A DNA stretch of 64,000 bases. It comes from Alterinioella nitratireducens. Its GTDB lineage: Bacteria; Pseudomonadota; Alphaproteobacteria; Rhodobacterales; Rhodobacteraceae. This document shows positions 17,602 to 26,118 of the stretch, piece after piece. The stretch covers positions 446,770 through 510,769 of the forward strand of contig NZ_JABJVX010000002.1 in NCBI RefSeq assembly GCF_013155465.1, given 5' to 3'. Numbering within the stretch: the stretch's first letter is position 1; every line of letters starts with the position of its first letter. The translations under genes and the position numbers were made by a program. Below the pieces are notes generated by a model that had not been told where the DNA came from, made no database searches, and worked only from the letters and a program-made list of their open reading frames with translations.

Positions 17602-17826
17602 TCAGCGGGCGTGCTCGCCCTCGCCGAAGGCGCAGTCAGCGATCTCGCGCAGCTTGGCGCGGTAATGGTTCAGGGTGCCGACGTCGCCCCAGTCGATCTC
17701 GTCGGGATGAGTGTCGAAGTGGTCGGCGCTGAGTGCGGTGAGCCGCTCCAGCATCGCGTCGATTTCGAACTTGGCGGCGAGAAAGGCGTCGAGGGCTTTG
17801 GAGTTGTCGGTGGCGCGGCGGGTCAT
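17602..17826 (-). CDS. Small phage protein (74 aa)
   Basis: A 74-residue acidic, helical protein (DAFLAAKFEIDAMLERLTAL region). I chose the ATG at 17826 because the minus strand reads GGAGCAGACACC before it; the longer reading to 17865 lacks support. Its leader contains the 34-base element shared with the 18169-18375 gene, so the two may be co-regulated. Function unknown. Confidence 0.7.
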   Translation of the reverse strand: MTRRATDNSKALDAFLAAKFEIDAMLERLTALSADHFDTHPDEIDWGDVGTLNHYRAKLREIADCAFGEGEHAR

Positions 17827-17845
17827 GGTGTCTGCTCCGTGGTGA

Positions 17846-17879
17846 GTTGCATCGTTCTTGTGCAATCAGAATCGCTCTG
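17846..17879 (-). promoter_or_regulatory. Shared 34-base upstream element, copy 1
   Basis: On the minus strand this 34-base segment begins CAGAGCGA and ends ACGATGCAAC, 19 bases before the start codon of the 74-residue gene. The same layout and length occur at 18394-18427. Overlapping it, TGCAATCA...ATCGCTCTG (17861-17879) forms an inverted repeat with CAGAGCGAT...TGATTGCA (17904-17921). Likely a promoter with an operator, inferred from conservation. Confidence 0.5.
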
Positions 17880-17937
17880 CGGCGCCCGAAAGTGTAGGCA
17901 ATTCAGAGCGATATGATTGCACTCTGGCTGATCCCGT

Positions 17938-18156
17938 TCAGATCAGCTGCAGGCTGGCCAGCATGGTGCTGGCAGCGGCAAGCTGGGTGGTCGGCAGCTC
18001 GATCTTGATGTGCGAGATGACGTCCGAGGCCTCGGCCGTGATCCCCTCGTCGCGCAGCGCGGCCTCGATCATGCGGGCGGCAGCGTCCGGGCCCTTGAGG
18101 TTCAGCGGGTCCGGCAGCGCGGCGTGATCGATGCGGATGGTGGTGATGGCGGTCAT
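17938..18156 (-). CDS. Small phage protein (72 aa)
   Basis: A 72-residue protein with a short beta start (ITTIRIDHAALP) and a helical middle (AAARMIEAALRDEG). It is on the minus strand with the neighbouring small genes. No family recognised. The spacing of the cluster and the good coding character support translation. Confidence 0.6.
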   Translation of the reverse strand: MTAITTIRIDHAALPDPLNLKGPDAAARMIEAALRDEGITAEASDVISHIKIELPTTQLAAASTMLASLQLI

Positions 18157-18168
18157 GTGCGTGTCCTT

Positions 18169-18375
18169 TCAGAGCTGGGTTTCGGCGACGCCTGCGCGGC
18201 GCCCGGCCTCATAGGCTTCCGCGAGCGCGTCGCGGATGGCCCAGACGGCGACATCGTGGAAGTCGAGCCGGTCGGAGTTTCGGGTCTCGAGGGTTTCGAG
18301 GAAGAAGCGGCGCTGCGCGATCTCCAGGATCAGCGCGTCGCGGGCGGCGGCGGGGTCGGTCTTGCGGCGGGGCAT
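18169..18375 (-). CDS. Small phage protein, DUF6900-like
   Basis: A 68-residue protein (start ATG at 18375, preceded on the minus strand by AGGAACCTGCC). The segment RNSDRLDFHDVAVWAIRDAL followed by an Ala-rich helix is typical of a small phage family I recall as DUF6900, whose function is unknown. The leader carries the second copy of the 34-base shared element. Confidence 0.65.
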   Translation of the reverse strand: MPRRKTDPAAARDALILEIAQRRFFLETLETRNSDRLDFHDVAVWAIRDALAEAYEAGRRAGVAETQL

Positions 18376-18393
18376 GGCAGGTTCCTCGGGTGC

Positions 18394-18427
18394 GTTGCAT
18401 CGTCCTTCTGGAGACACGTTCGCTCTG
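18394..18427 (-). promoter_or_regulatory. Shared 34-base upstream element, copy 2
   Basis: On the minus strand this copy also begins CAGAGCGA and ends GGACGATGCAAC, 18 bases before the start of the DUF6900-like gene. Both ends match the copy at 17846-17879 and the total length is the same, while the middle differs. This fits a common promoter or activator site with divergent spacer sequence. Confidence 0.5.
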
Positions 18428-18485
18428 CCGGCGAGGCTTATCAACTGTATAAGCACATGGTTTTGAATGATAATCGGGGCTGGCC

Positions 18486-19052
18486 ATGCAGGGCGTGAGC
18501 GAGCGCCAGTACGCCGCCCATGTGGGGCTGTCGCGGGGCGCGATCCAGAAGGCGAAGTCCGCTGGCCGGCTCGTCCTGCACGCCGATGGCAGCATCGACG
18601 CCGCGGCCTCCGACCGGCTGCGGGCGGAGGCGACCGATCCGTCGAAGACGAGGAAGGCGGCTGCGCCGAAAGGGCAGAAGCTGAAGCCCGTGCCGGAGGC
18701 AGCGGTCTCCGCCGTCGGCGATACGCTCAAGGAACAAGGCATGGCCGCGCCGGTCGCGGGCGGCGGCACGACCTTCCTGCAGGCCAAGACGGCGCATGAG
18801 GTGCTGAAGGCGCAGGAGCGGCGCATCCGGCTCGCGAAGCTGAAGGGCGAACTTGTCGACCGCGACCGCGCCACGTCGCTGGTCTTCCGGCTCGCGCGCG
18901 AGGAACGCGACGCATGGGTCAACTGGCCGGCGCGGGTGGCTGCGCTGATGGCGGCGGAGTTGGAAACGGAAACGGCGGCCATGCAGAAGGTTCTGGAGGC
19001 CCATGTCCGCGCCCATCTCGAGGAACTCGCCCAGCCCCGGATTGCCCTCTGA
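18486..19052 (+). CDS. Terminase small subunit-like protein (Nu1-type)
   Basis: A 188-residue protein with an N-terminal winged HTH (SERQYAAHVGLSRGAIQKAKSAG, split over residues 4-26) as in lambda Nu1, then a basic Ala/Pro linker and a C-terminal helical oligomerisation region ending before a 50-base overlap with the large terminase gene. It would recognise the phage packaging site and load the large subunit. Its place immediately ahead of a GpA-type large terminase supports this. Confidence 0.75.
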   Translation: MQGVSERQYAAHVGLSRGAIQKAKSAGRLVLHADGSIDAAASDRLRAEATDPSKTRKAAAPKGQKLKPVPEAAVSAVGDTLKEQGMAAPVAGGGTTFLQAKTAHEVLKAQERRIRLAKLKGELVDRDRATSLVFRLAREERDAWVNWPARVAALMAAELETETAAMQKVLEAHVRAHLEELAQPRIAL

Positions 19053-21018
19053 CGGCAACGCCTCAAGCAGCGAAGCGGTAGGCGAAACCATCACGGCGTT
19101 CGACGGCGCCGAGGCGCTGCTGCGGGCCTGGGATCGTGGGCTCACGCCCGATCCCTGGCTGACCGTCTCGGAATGGTCGGACACGCATCGCTGGCTGAGT
19201 TCGCGCGCGAGCGCCGAGCCCGGCCGCTACCGGACCGAGCGCACGCCCTACATGCGCGCGATCATGGACGCGCTCTCGCCGGGCGATCCAACGCAGCGCG
19301 TGGTGTTCATGAAGGCCGCGCAGGTCGGCGCCACGGAGGCCGGCAACAACTGGATCGGCTTCGTTATACACCACGCGCCGGGGCCGATGCTCGCGGTCCA
19401 GCCGACAGTGGAGCTCGCGAAGCGCAACTCGCGCCAGCGGATCGATCCGCTGATCGAGGAGAGCCCGGCGCTGAAGGAGCGCGTGCGCCCGGCGCGGGCG
19501 CGCGACAGCGGCAACACGCAGCTGTCGAAGGATTTCCCCGGCGGCGTGCTGGTGATGACGGGCGCCAATTCGGCGGTGGGCCTGCGCTCGATGCCGGCGC
19601 GCTACGTGTTCCTCGACGAGGTCGACGCATACCCGGCCTCGGCCGATGAGGAAGGCGATCCGGTCGGGCTCGCCGAGGCGCGCTCGCTGACCTTCGCGCA
19701 TCGGCGCAAGGTGTTGCTCGTCTCGACGCCCACGATCCGTGGCGTCAGCCGGATCGAGCGTGAATACGAGGCGAGCGACCAGCGCCGCTTCTTCGTGCCG
19801 TGTCCGCATTGCGGCCATGCGCAATGGCTGCGTTTCGAGCGGCTGCGCTGGGAGAAGGGTAAACCGGAGACGGCGGCGTACCATTGCGATGCCTGCGAGA
19901 CACCGATCGAGGAACACCACAAGCCGGCGATGTTGGCCGCGGGCGAATGGCGGGCGACCGCCGAGGCCCGCGATGCGCGCACGGTGGGGTTTCATCTCTC
20001 GGCGCTCTATTCGCCGCCGGGGTGGAAGAGCTGGGCAGACATCGCGCGGGACAAGGAGACGGCGGTGGGCTCGGACGAGGCCGAACGGGTGTTCCGCAAC
20101 ACGGTGCTCGGCGAGACCTGGATCGAGACCGGCGATGCGCCGGACTGGCAGCGCATCGCCGAGCGGCGGGAGGACTGGCCCGCTGGCACGGTCCCCGCAG
20201 GCGGGCTGTTCCTGACCGCTGGCGTGGACGTGCAGAAGGACCGCATCGAGGTCGATGTCTGGGCCTGGGGTCGCGGCCTGGAAAGCTGGCTCGTCGATCA
20301 TCTGGTGATCGAGGGCGGGCCGGCGCGGCCAGAGGCGTGGGACGCGCTGACAGATCTTCTGGGGCGGACATGGGACCATGCTTCCGGCCAGCCGATGACG
20401 CTGGCGCGGCTCGCCATCGACACGGGCTACGAGACGGCGGCGGTCTATGGCTGGGCGCGCTCGGTCGGCTTCGCGCAGGTCGCGCCGGTCAAGGGGCTCG
20501 AGGGCTTCAACCGGGCGAGTCCAGTGTCGGGGCCGACCTATGTGGACGCCACGGCGGGCGGCAAGCGGCTGCGCCGGGGCGCGCGGCTCTGGACGGTGGC
20601 GGTATCGACCTTCAAGGCCGAGACCTACCGCTTTCTGCGGCTGACGCGGCCGACAGCGGAAGACCTGCATGATGGCGCGGCGTTCCCGCCCGGCACTATG
20701 CATCTGCCTCTCTGGGCCGACAGCGAGTGGATCCGTCAGCTGACGGCCGAGCAACTGGTGACGGTACGCAACCGGCGCGGCTTCGCGCGGCTCGAATGGC
20801 AGAAGCTGCGCGAACGCAACGAGGCGCTGGATTGCCGGGTCTATGCCCGCGCTGCAGCCTGGATCGCGGGCGCGGATCGCTGGCCGGAAGCACGGTGGGC
20901 GGAGCTGGAGCGGCAACTGGCAGTGGAAACCGCCGCAACTACAAAGGAGGCGCCCGCCGCAGAACCGTCGCGCACCACTGCGCGGCGGCGCAGGGTGCGG
21001 TCGAGCTACATGGGGTGA
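19003..21018 (+). CDS. Phage terminase large subunit (GpA family)
   Basis: A 671-residue packaging motor of the lambda gpA type. The ATPase part shows FMKAAQVGATEAGNN (Walker A-like) near residues 102-116 and YVFLDEVDAYP (Walker B) near 203. A zinc ribbon (CPHCGHAQW...CDAC) lies near 265-305. The C-terminal nuclease region includes GVDVQKDRIEVDVWAWG near 407 with catalytic acids. It cuts concatemers and translocates DNA into proheads. It overlaps the small subunit gene by 50 bases and meets a leftward accessory gene end to end at 21018/21019. Confidence 0.93.
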   Translation: MSAPISRNSPSPGLPSDGNASSSEAVGETITAFDGAEALLRAWDRGLTPDPWLTVSEWSDTHRWLSSRASAEPGRYRTERTPYMRAIMDALSPGDPTQRVVFMKAAQVGATEAGNNWIGFVIHHAPGPMLAVQPTVELAKRNSRQRIDPLIEESPALKERVRPARARDSGNTQLSKDFPGGVLVMTGANSAVGLRSMPARYVFLDEVDAYPASADEEGDPVGLAEARSLTFAHRRKVLLVSTPTIRGVSRIEREYEASDQRRFFVPCPHCGHAQWLRFERLRWEKGKPETAAYHCDACETPIEEHHKPAMLAAGEWRATAEARDARTVGFHLSALYSPPGWKSWADIARDKETAVGSDEAERVFRNTVLGETWIETGDAPDWQRIAERREDWPAGTVPAGGLFLTAGVDVQKDRIEVDVWAWGRGLESWLVDHLVIEGGPARPEAWDALTDLLGRTWDHASGQPMTLARLAIDTGYETAAVYGWARSVGFAQVAPVKGLEGFNRASPVSGPTYVDATAGGKRLRRGARLWTVAVSTFKAETYRFLRLTRPTAEDLHDGAAFPPGTMHLPLWADSEWIRQLTAEQLVTVRNRRGFARLEWQKLRERNEALDCRVYARAAAWIAGADRWPEARWAELERQLAVETAATTKEAPAAEPSRTTARRRRVRSSYMG

Positions 21019-21633
21019 TCAACTGGTCTTCTTCATCGCTCGGCTGCGATGCCCGGCCCGGACCCGGCGCCGGAACTCGGCCAGCATGGCGAGGTCGAGT
21101 TCGATCTCGCGTCGCTCGATATCCTCGGAATCGAAAGCCCCGCCGGCCCATTCCAGTAGCTCCGCGTGTTGCGGGTGGCGATTGTTGCCAATGGCTTCCA
21201 GAAACCCCTCGAAACCGGGGAGCCCTCCAACATCCTCGGGCGGTGCCCGGCGCGCCCCCTCGACAAAGACAGGATAATCCGTATCGGCATCGCTGTCGCG
21301 GACACCTTCGATGATCACGCGGTGCCGCCAGTCGTCACCGAAATCGTAGACATAGAGGAAGCGGTCCACGCCGTGGTCGATCAGCTTGTTCAGCCGGATG
21401 CCGTTGGCCTTGTAGACCCGGCGCGACGGGCTCTCCATGCCGGGGAGAGGCTCGCCATAGATCCGCTCGCCCACACGAAACTCGTAGAGATGCGCGTATT
21501 CCCAGCGCATCACCGCCTGAATGACTTCGTGCAATGTCGCGAGCGTGATGCTGGTCGGCACATCGACGCGCCGCCAAATGCGCGGGGTGATGTCTTCGAG
21601 TTCGATCAGCAGTCGGGCGACAGGTTCGGACAT
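21019..21633 (-). CDS. Plasmid pRiA4b ORF-3 family protein
   Basis: A 204-residue protein with the pRiA4b ORF-3 fold signature: LLIELEDITPRIWRRVDVP at the start, then FLYVYDFGDDWRHRV near residues 90-105. The molecular role of the family is unknown. The gene is on the opposite strand inside the rightward packaging-to-head operon, a position typical of moron-type cargo expressed independently. Its start lies 47 bases before the head-tail joining gene, divergent from it, so the intergenic segment probably holds its promoter. Confidence 0.88.
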   Translation of the reverse strand: MSEPVARLLIELEDITPRIWRRVDVPTSITLATLHEVIQAVMRWEYAHLYEFRVGERIYGEPLPGMESPSRRVYKANGIRLNKLIDHGVDRFLYVYDFGDDWRHRVIIEGVRDSDADTDYPVFVEGARRAPPEDVGGLPGFEGFLEAIGNNRHPQHAELLEWAGGAFDSEDIERREIELDLAMLAEFRRRVRAGHRSRAMKKTS

Positions 21634-21680
21634 TGCTCCTCCGGGCGATCAAGCGACCCCGAGCATAGAAGGCACGCTGC

Positions 21681-21896
21681 ATGGCCACAATCGCCGAGCT
21701 GAAATCCCGCCGCGAGGCGCTCCTGGCGCAGCGCTCCTCGGGCGTCGCGCGTGTAAGCTATGACGGCAAGACGGTGGAGTATCGCAGCTTGGCCGAGATC
21801 GACCGGGCCATCGAGGCGCTGGATCGCGAGATCGCGGCGGCCGAGGGGCGGCGGATCGTGCGGCAGGTCCGCGTGACGACCAGCAAGGGGCTCTGA
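21681..21896 (+). CDS. Head-tail joining protein (gpW-like)
   Basis: A 71-residue protein matching lambda gpW in size, position and pattern: a helical N-terminus (ATIAELKSRREALLAQRSSG) then a short beta-hairpin with SYDGKTVEYRS, then a helix (DRAIEALDREIAAAEG). It would plug the connector after packaging and prepare it for tail joining. It precedes the portal gene by three bases, as in lambda-like heads. Confidence 0.85.
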   Translation: MATIAELKSRREALLAQRSSGVARVSYDGKTVEYRSLAEIDRAIEALDREIAAAEGRRIVRQVRVTTSKGL

Positions 21897-21899
21897 TCC

Positions 21900-23378
21900 A
21901 TGGGGCTGATGGACCTGTTCCGCCGCCGGGCGACCGGCGGCCCATCGAGCATGCGCGCGCGGCTCGAGGGCGCTATGGCGCGCCGCCGACTGCGGGGATG
22001 GAACCCACCGCTGGAGAATATCAACGCGCTGGTCGCCTCGGGCGGCCCGCGGCTGCTGGCACGGGCGCGCGAATTGGTCGTCACCAACGGCTACGCGGCG
22101 AATGCCTGCGAAGCCTTCGCCGCGAACCTCGTGGGCGACGGGATCAAGCCCTCGTCGCTGATCGAGGATGCGGCCGTGCGGGATCGTGTGCAGCGGCTCT
22201 GGCTCGCCTGGACCGACGAGGCGGACGCGGACGGGCTGACCGACTTCTATGGCCTGCAGGCGATGGTGGCGCGCGAGATGTTCGTCGCCGGCGAGTGCTT
22301 CGTGCGCCTGCGGCCACGGCGCGCTGAGGACGGGCTGCTGGTCCCGTTCCAGTTGCAGCTTCTGCAATCGGAAATGCTGCCCTTCGAGAAGACCGAGACC
22401 GCGGCCAATGGCAACCGCATCCGTTGCGGGATCGAATTCGACCAGATCGGGCGGCGCGCAGCCTATCATTTCCGCCGCAGCCATCCCGGTGACAGCACGG
22501 ATCGCCGCGTGGCCGTGCCCGAGACCGTGCGCGTGCCCGCCGAGGACGTGCTGCACATCTACCGCCCGCTCGACGCCGGCCAGATCCGCGGCCTGCCGCA
22601 TGTGGCGCCAGCCATGGTGCGGCTCTTTCTGCTCGACCAGTATGATGATGCGGAACTCGACCGCAAGAAGACCGCGGCGATGTTCGCGGGCTTCATCACC
22701 AAGACCGCGCCCGAGGACCCGATGCTGGGCGAGGCCGAGGCGGACCTCGACGGCGCTGCCATCGCGAGCCTTGAACCCGGCACCATGCAGGTGCTGCTGC
22801 CGGGCGAGGATGTGAAGTTCTCGAGCCCTGCTGATGTCGGTGGCGGCTATGAGGCGTTCCAGTACCGGACGCTATTGGCCGTCTCGGCCTCGCTGGGGCT
22901 GCCCTATCACTTGGTGACCGGCGATGTGCGGCAGGCGAACTATTCCAGCTTGCGCGCGGAACTGGTCGAATTCCGCCGTCGCGTGCAGCAACTTCAGCAC
23001 GGGGTGATCGCACATCAGCTTTGCCGGCCCATCTGGGCGCGCTGGCTGGACATGGCGCAACTGTCCGGTCGGCTGGACCTCTCCGATCCGGTTGGCGCGC
23101 GCGCAGTGCAATGGATCCCGCCGCGCTGGGATTGGGTCGATCCACTGAAGGACATCCAGGCGCAAATCCTCGCCATGGAAGCGGGCATCACCTCGCGGCG
23201 CAAGGTGGTCGAGGGCACGGGCTATGACGTCGAGGAAGTCGATCGCGAGAATGCGGTGGACGCCAAACGCGCCGCTGATCTGGGGCTGCACTACCGCACC
23301 AGCCCCGGCGAGACCCAAGGCGCGCGGGCCACGCCCGCCACCCGGCCGGACCCCGGGTCCGACACACAGCAGGAGTGA
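21900..23378 (+). CDS. Phage portal protein (lambda gpB family)
   Basis: A 492-residue portal subunit. Family features include the N-terminal NALVASGGPRLLARARELVVTNGYA region, the FYGLQAMVAREMFVAGECFVR core near 115-140, an EDVLHIYRPLDAGQIRG segment near 205, and LPYHLVTGDVRQANYSSLR near 335-355, which is strongly typical of lambda-type portals. It forms the dodecameric DNA channel at one vertex. The C-terminal tail is Pro/Ala-rich and disordered. It follows gpW and precedes the capsid protease. Confidence 0.95.
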   Translation: MGLMDLFRRRATGGPSSMRARLEGAMARRRLRGWNPPLENINALVASGGPRLLARARELVVTNGYAANACEAFAANLVGDGIKPSSLIEDAAVRDRVQRLWLAWTDEADADGLTDFYGLQAMVAREMFVAGECFVRLRPRRAEDGLLVPFQLQLLQSEMLPFEKTETAANGNRIRCGIEFDQIGRRAAYHFRRSHPGDSTDRRVAVPETVRVPAEDVLHIYRPLDAGQIRGLPHVAPAMVRLFLLDQYDDAELDRKKTAAMFAGFITKTAPEDPMLGEAEADLDGAAIASLEPGTMQVLLPGEDVKFSSPADVGGGYEAFQYRTLLAVSASLGLPYHLVTGDVRQANYSSLRAELVEFRRRVQQLQHGVIAHQLCRPIWARWLDMAQLSGRLDLSDPVGARAVQWIPPRWDWVDPLKDIQAQILAMEAGITSRRKVVEGTGYDVEEVDRENAVDAKRAADLGLHYRTSPGETQGARATPATRPDPGSDTQQE

Positions 23379-23382
23379 GATG

Positions 23383-24378
23383 ATGAAGAGCTGGTACACG
23401 ATCCGCGCCCGGGCCTCCGGGGCGGAAGTGCAAATCTATGACGAAATCGGCGCCTATGGCGTCTCGGCCAAGGGATTTCTCGCCGAACTCGGCGCGCTGC
23501 CCGAGGACGCCCCCATCGATCTGCGGCTGAACAGCCCCGGCGGCTCGGTCTTCGACGCGGTGGCGATCCACAACGCGCTCACGCGTCACGCGGGCAGCGT
23601 CACCGTCTGGATCGATGGCATCGCGGCTTCGGCCGCTTCCTATGTCGCCATGGCGGGCGACGAGATCGTCATCCCCGAAAACGCCTTCCTGATGATCCAC
23701 GATCCTTCCGGTCTGGTGGTGGGCACGGCTGAAGACATGCGCGAGATGGCCGGCACGCTCGACAAGATCGCCGCCGGCATGATGCGCGGTTACGCGGCCC
23801 GCTCCGGCAGGCCCGAGGAAGAGATCGCCGCGCTGATGGCCGCCGAGACCTGGTTCGATGGGGCCGAGGCGCTGGCGGCGGGGCTGGCCACGCGCATGGC
23901 CGAGCCTGTGCGCATCGCCGCGAGCTTCGACATCGGTTGCTTCCGGAATGCGCCGCCGGCGCTGATCGAGGCAGTCGAGACTGTGGAGGAGCCCGAGGGC
24001 GCGGCGGCGGGCATCGACATCGTTGAAAGCGCCAACGATGTCGCGCCTGCTCCCGATCCCGCGCAGCCGCCCGAGACGGACAATCCGGACGGCACCGTGT
24101 CCGGCCTCTCCACGGGCCCGGACCCCGCGGCCATCCGCGCCGAGGCTATCGCGCATGCCCGCGCCGTGATCGATCTCTGCCGCCTGGCGGGCCAGCCGCA
24201 GATGGCCGGGCGGTTCCTCGAGGAGGATGCGGGCCTCGATACCGTGCGCGCAAGGCTGCTCGAGGCGCGGGCCGAGGCCGAGCCCGAGATCAGCCCCCAT
24301 CACCCGCAACCCGGGCGCGGCGCCACGACCCGCCCCTGGGGCGATGTCATCGCCCGCACCTTCAAGCTGAAAGGATAA
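23383..24378 (+). CDS. Capsid maturation protease (ClpP/S49-like)
   Basis: A 331-residue head maturation protease with a ClpP-fold N-terminal domain: SPGGSVFDAVAIHNAL near residues 51-66, nucleophile Ser83 in GIAASAASYVAM, and His106 in FLMIHDPSG. The C-terminal third (from about 200) is a Pro/Ala-rich linker and a helical segment that may act as an internal scaffold, as in lambda gpC/Nu3. I prefer the second of two adjacent ATGs (23383) because AGGAG lies seven bases upstream; 23380 is possible. Confidence 0.9.
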   Translation: MKSWYTIRARASGAEVQIYDEIGAYGVSAKGFLAELGALPEDAPIDLRLNSPGGSVFDAVAIHNALTRHAGSVTVWIDGIAASAASYVAMAGDEIVIPENAFLMIHDPSGLVVGTAEDMREMAGTLDKIAAGMMRGYAARSGRPEEEIAALMAAETWFDGAEALAAGLATRMAEPVRIAASFDIGCFRNAPPALIEAVETVEEPEGAAAGIDIVESANDVAPAPDPAQPPETDNPDGTVSGLSTGPDPAAIRAEAIAHARAVIDLCRLAGQPQMAGRFLEEDAGLDTVRARLLEARAEAEPEISPHHPQPGRGATTRPWGDVIARTFKLKG

Positions 24379-24382
24379 GCTC

Positions 24383-24748
24383 ATGACCACGTTGGTTGAA
24401 GGCAAGCACGCCGGCGGCTTCCTAATCTGGGAAGCCTTCCGCGACTATACCCGCGAGACCATCACCGTCGCCGCTGGCAATCCCGAGCCCGGCACCGTGC
24501 TCGGCAAGATCACCGCATCCGGGAACTACGCCCCGCACGATCCTGCCGCCACCGATGGCACCGAAACTGCGGTCGCGGTGCTCTGGGGCAAGGCCGATGC
24601 AAGCGTCGGCGCGGTGCCCGCCGTGGCGCTCATTCGCGGCCCTGCCATCGTCAACCGCCATGACCTCGTCTTCGCCGGCACCCCGAGCGAGGGCGAGATC
24701 GCCGCCGCCCATGCCGCGCTTCTCGAGGCCGGCATCCTGGTGCGCTGA
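24383..24748 (+). CDS. Head decoration protein (gpD-like)
   Basis: A 121-residue protein with the lambda gpD / SHP layout: a flexible start, an AGNPEPGTVLGKIT strand near 34-47, and GPAIVNRHDLVFAGTPSE near 90. Trimers of such proteins stabilise the expanded capsid. It is placed between protease and major capsid genes, the normal lambda order. Confidence 0.9.
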   Translation: MTTLVEGKHAGGFLIWEAFRDYTRETITVAAGNPEPGTVLGKITASGNYAPHDPAATDGTETAVAVLWGKADASVGAVPAVALIRGPAIVNRHDLVFAGTPSEGEIAAAHAALLEAGILVR

Positions 24749-24793
24749 TCCCGCGCACCGCTTCACCCCCATCCCCGATACGGAGGCATTCCC

Positions 24794-25807
24794 ATGGCCA
24801 CCATGGACATCTTCGAAGGCGATGCCTTCACCATCGTCGAGCTGACCCGCGCGCTCGAAAACATCCCCTACAAGCCCGCCATCCTGTCGGGCTCGGGGCT
24901 CTTCGGCACCCGCGGCGTGCGCACGCGCACCGTCATGATCGAAAGCCGCGACGGCACGCTCTCGCTGATCCCCTTCTCCGAGCGCGGATCGGCCTACGAG
25001 AGCCAGATCCCCGAGCGCCGCGAGATGCGGGCGTTTGTGTGCCGCCAATTCAAGAAGCAGGACGTGCTCTGGGCCTCGGAAATCCAGGCGGTGCGCGACT
25101 TCGGCTCGGAAACTGCCGTGCAGCAGCTGCAGGAGGAAATCGCGCGCAAGATGCGGACCCTGCGCAACGACGCCGAGGCGACCTTCGAGTTCCACCTCTT
25201 CAACGGCATCCAGGGCGTGGTGAAGGACCCGCGCGACGGCGCCACGGTGATCGACTACTACAGCGAGTTCAACATCACGCCCGCGGCCGAGGTGGACTTC
25301 GACCTCGACAACCAGTCCCCGGCCTCGGGTGCGCTCCGCAAGCGCTGCCAGGCGATGATCGAGAGCGTCGAGGACAGCCTTGGCGGGCTCGCGGCCGGTC
25401 AGGTGCAGCTGCGCGCCGAATGCGGCTCGGCCTTCTTCGCCGATCTCGTGGCCCACAAGGAGGTACGCGAGACTTATCTCAACACTGCCGCCGCCGCTGA
25501 TCTACGCGGGCGCGTGGGCGAGGAGGTCAGCTTCGGTGGCATCACCTTCCGGCGCTACCGGGGTGGCCTCGGTTTCGGCGTGCCGACCGACAAGGCGTAT
25601 TTCTACCCCGAGGGCGTCGAGGGGCTCTTCGAGATCTACCACGCCCCGGCCGATACCTTCGAGACGGTCAATACCGTCGGCCTGCCGCTCTATGCGCGCA
25701 TGATCCCCGATCGTGACCGCGACGAATGGGTGCGCCTCGAGATCGAGTCGAACCCGCTGCCGATCTGCACCCGCCCGCAGGTGCTGCGCAGCGCGCGGCG
25801 GACGTGA
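24794..25807 (+). CDS. Major capsid protein (lambda gpE family)
   Basis: A 337-residue HK97-fold capsid protein of the gpE family: an N-terminal MDIFEGDAFTIVELTRAL arm, PYKPAILSGSGLF near 30, central helix residues NDAEATFEFHLFNGIQGVV near 115-135, and FETVNTVGLPLYARM near 293. It forms the icosahedral shell. A ribosome binding site (GGAGG) lies upstream of the ATG at 24794. The stop overlaps the next start by one base. Confidence 0.95.
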   Translation: MATMDIFEGDAFTIVELTRALENIPYKPAILSGSGLFGTRGVRTRTVMIESRDGTLSLIPFSERGSAYESQIPERREMRAFVCRQFKKQDVLWASEIQAVRDFGSETAVQQLQEEIARKMRTLRNDAEATFEFHLFNGIQGVVKDPRDGATVIDYYSEFNITPAAEVDFDLDNQSPASGALRKRCQAMIESVEDSLGGLAAGQVQLRAECGSAFFADLVAHKEVRETYLNTAAAADLRGRVGEEVSFGGITFRRYRGGLGFGVPTDKAYFYPEGVEGLFEIYHAPADTFETVNTVGLPLYARMIPDRDRDEWVRLEIESNPLPICTRPQVLRSARRT

Positions 25808-26118
25808 TGACCGCGCTCAACACGGCGCTGGACGCGTTGTTTGCCGACAGCAACATCGCGCGGGACGCCGTCTACATCGCCGAGGGCGGCACACCCCAGC
25901 TCGTCCGCGTGGTCTCCCGCCGCGCGGACGAGGTCACCGGCTTCGGTGGCGCGCGGCTCTGGTCGGAGACCACCCGCGTCGACCTGCGCGTGGCCGAGGT
26001 TCCGAACCCGCGCTCCGGCGACCGCGTCGAGATCGAGGGTGACGCGTTTCTCATCCAGGGAGAGCCCATGCGCGATAGCGAGCGGTTGATCTGGACCGTG
26101 GACCTGCGCCCGGCATGA
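25807..26118 (+). CDS. Head-tail connector protein
   Basis: A 103-residue beta-rich protein (VVSRRADEVTGFGGARLWSE, DLRVAEVPNPRSGDRVEI) in the slot occupied by lambda gpFII-type connectors. The N-terminal helix plus small beta-barrel pattern agrees. It would sit between portal/gpW and the tail terminator. Its start overlaps the capsid stop and its end overlaps the next gene. Confidence 0.75.
   Translation: MTALNTALDALFADSNIARDAVYIAEGGTPQLVRVVSRRADEVTGFGGARLWSETTRVDLRVAEVPNPRSGDRVEIEGDAFLIQGEPMRDSERLIWTVDLRPA

Noticed and set aside
19063..20916. Long open frame antisense to the large terminase gene
   Set aside because: It is a high-GC shadow with Arg/Pro-rich composition and no motifs; the opposite strand is clearly terminase.
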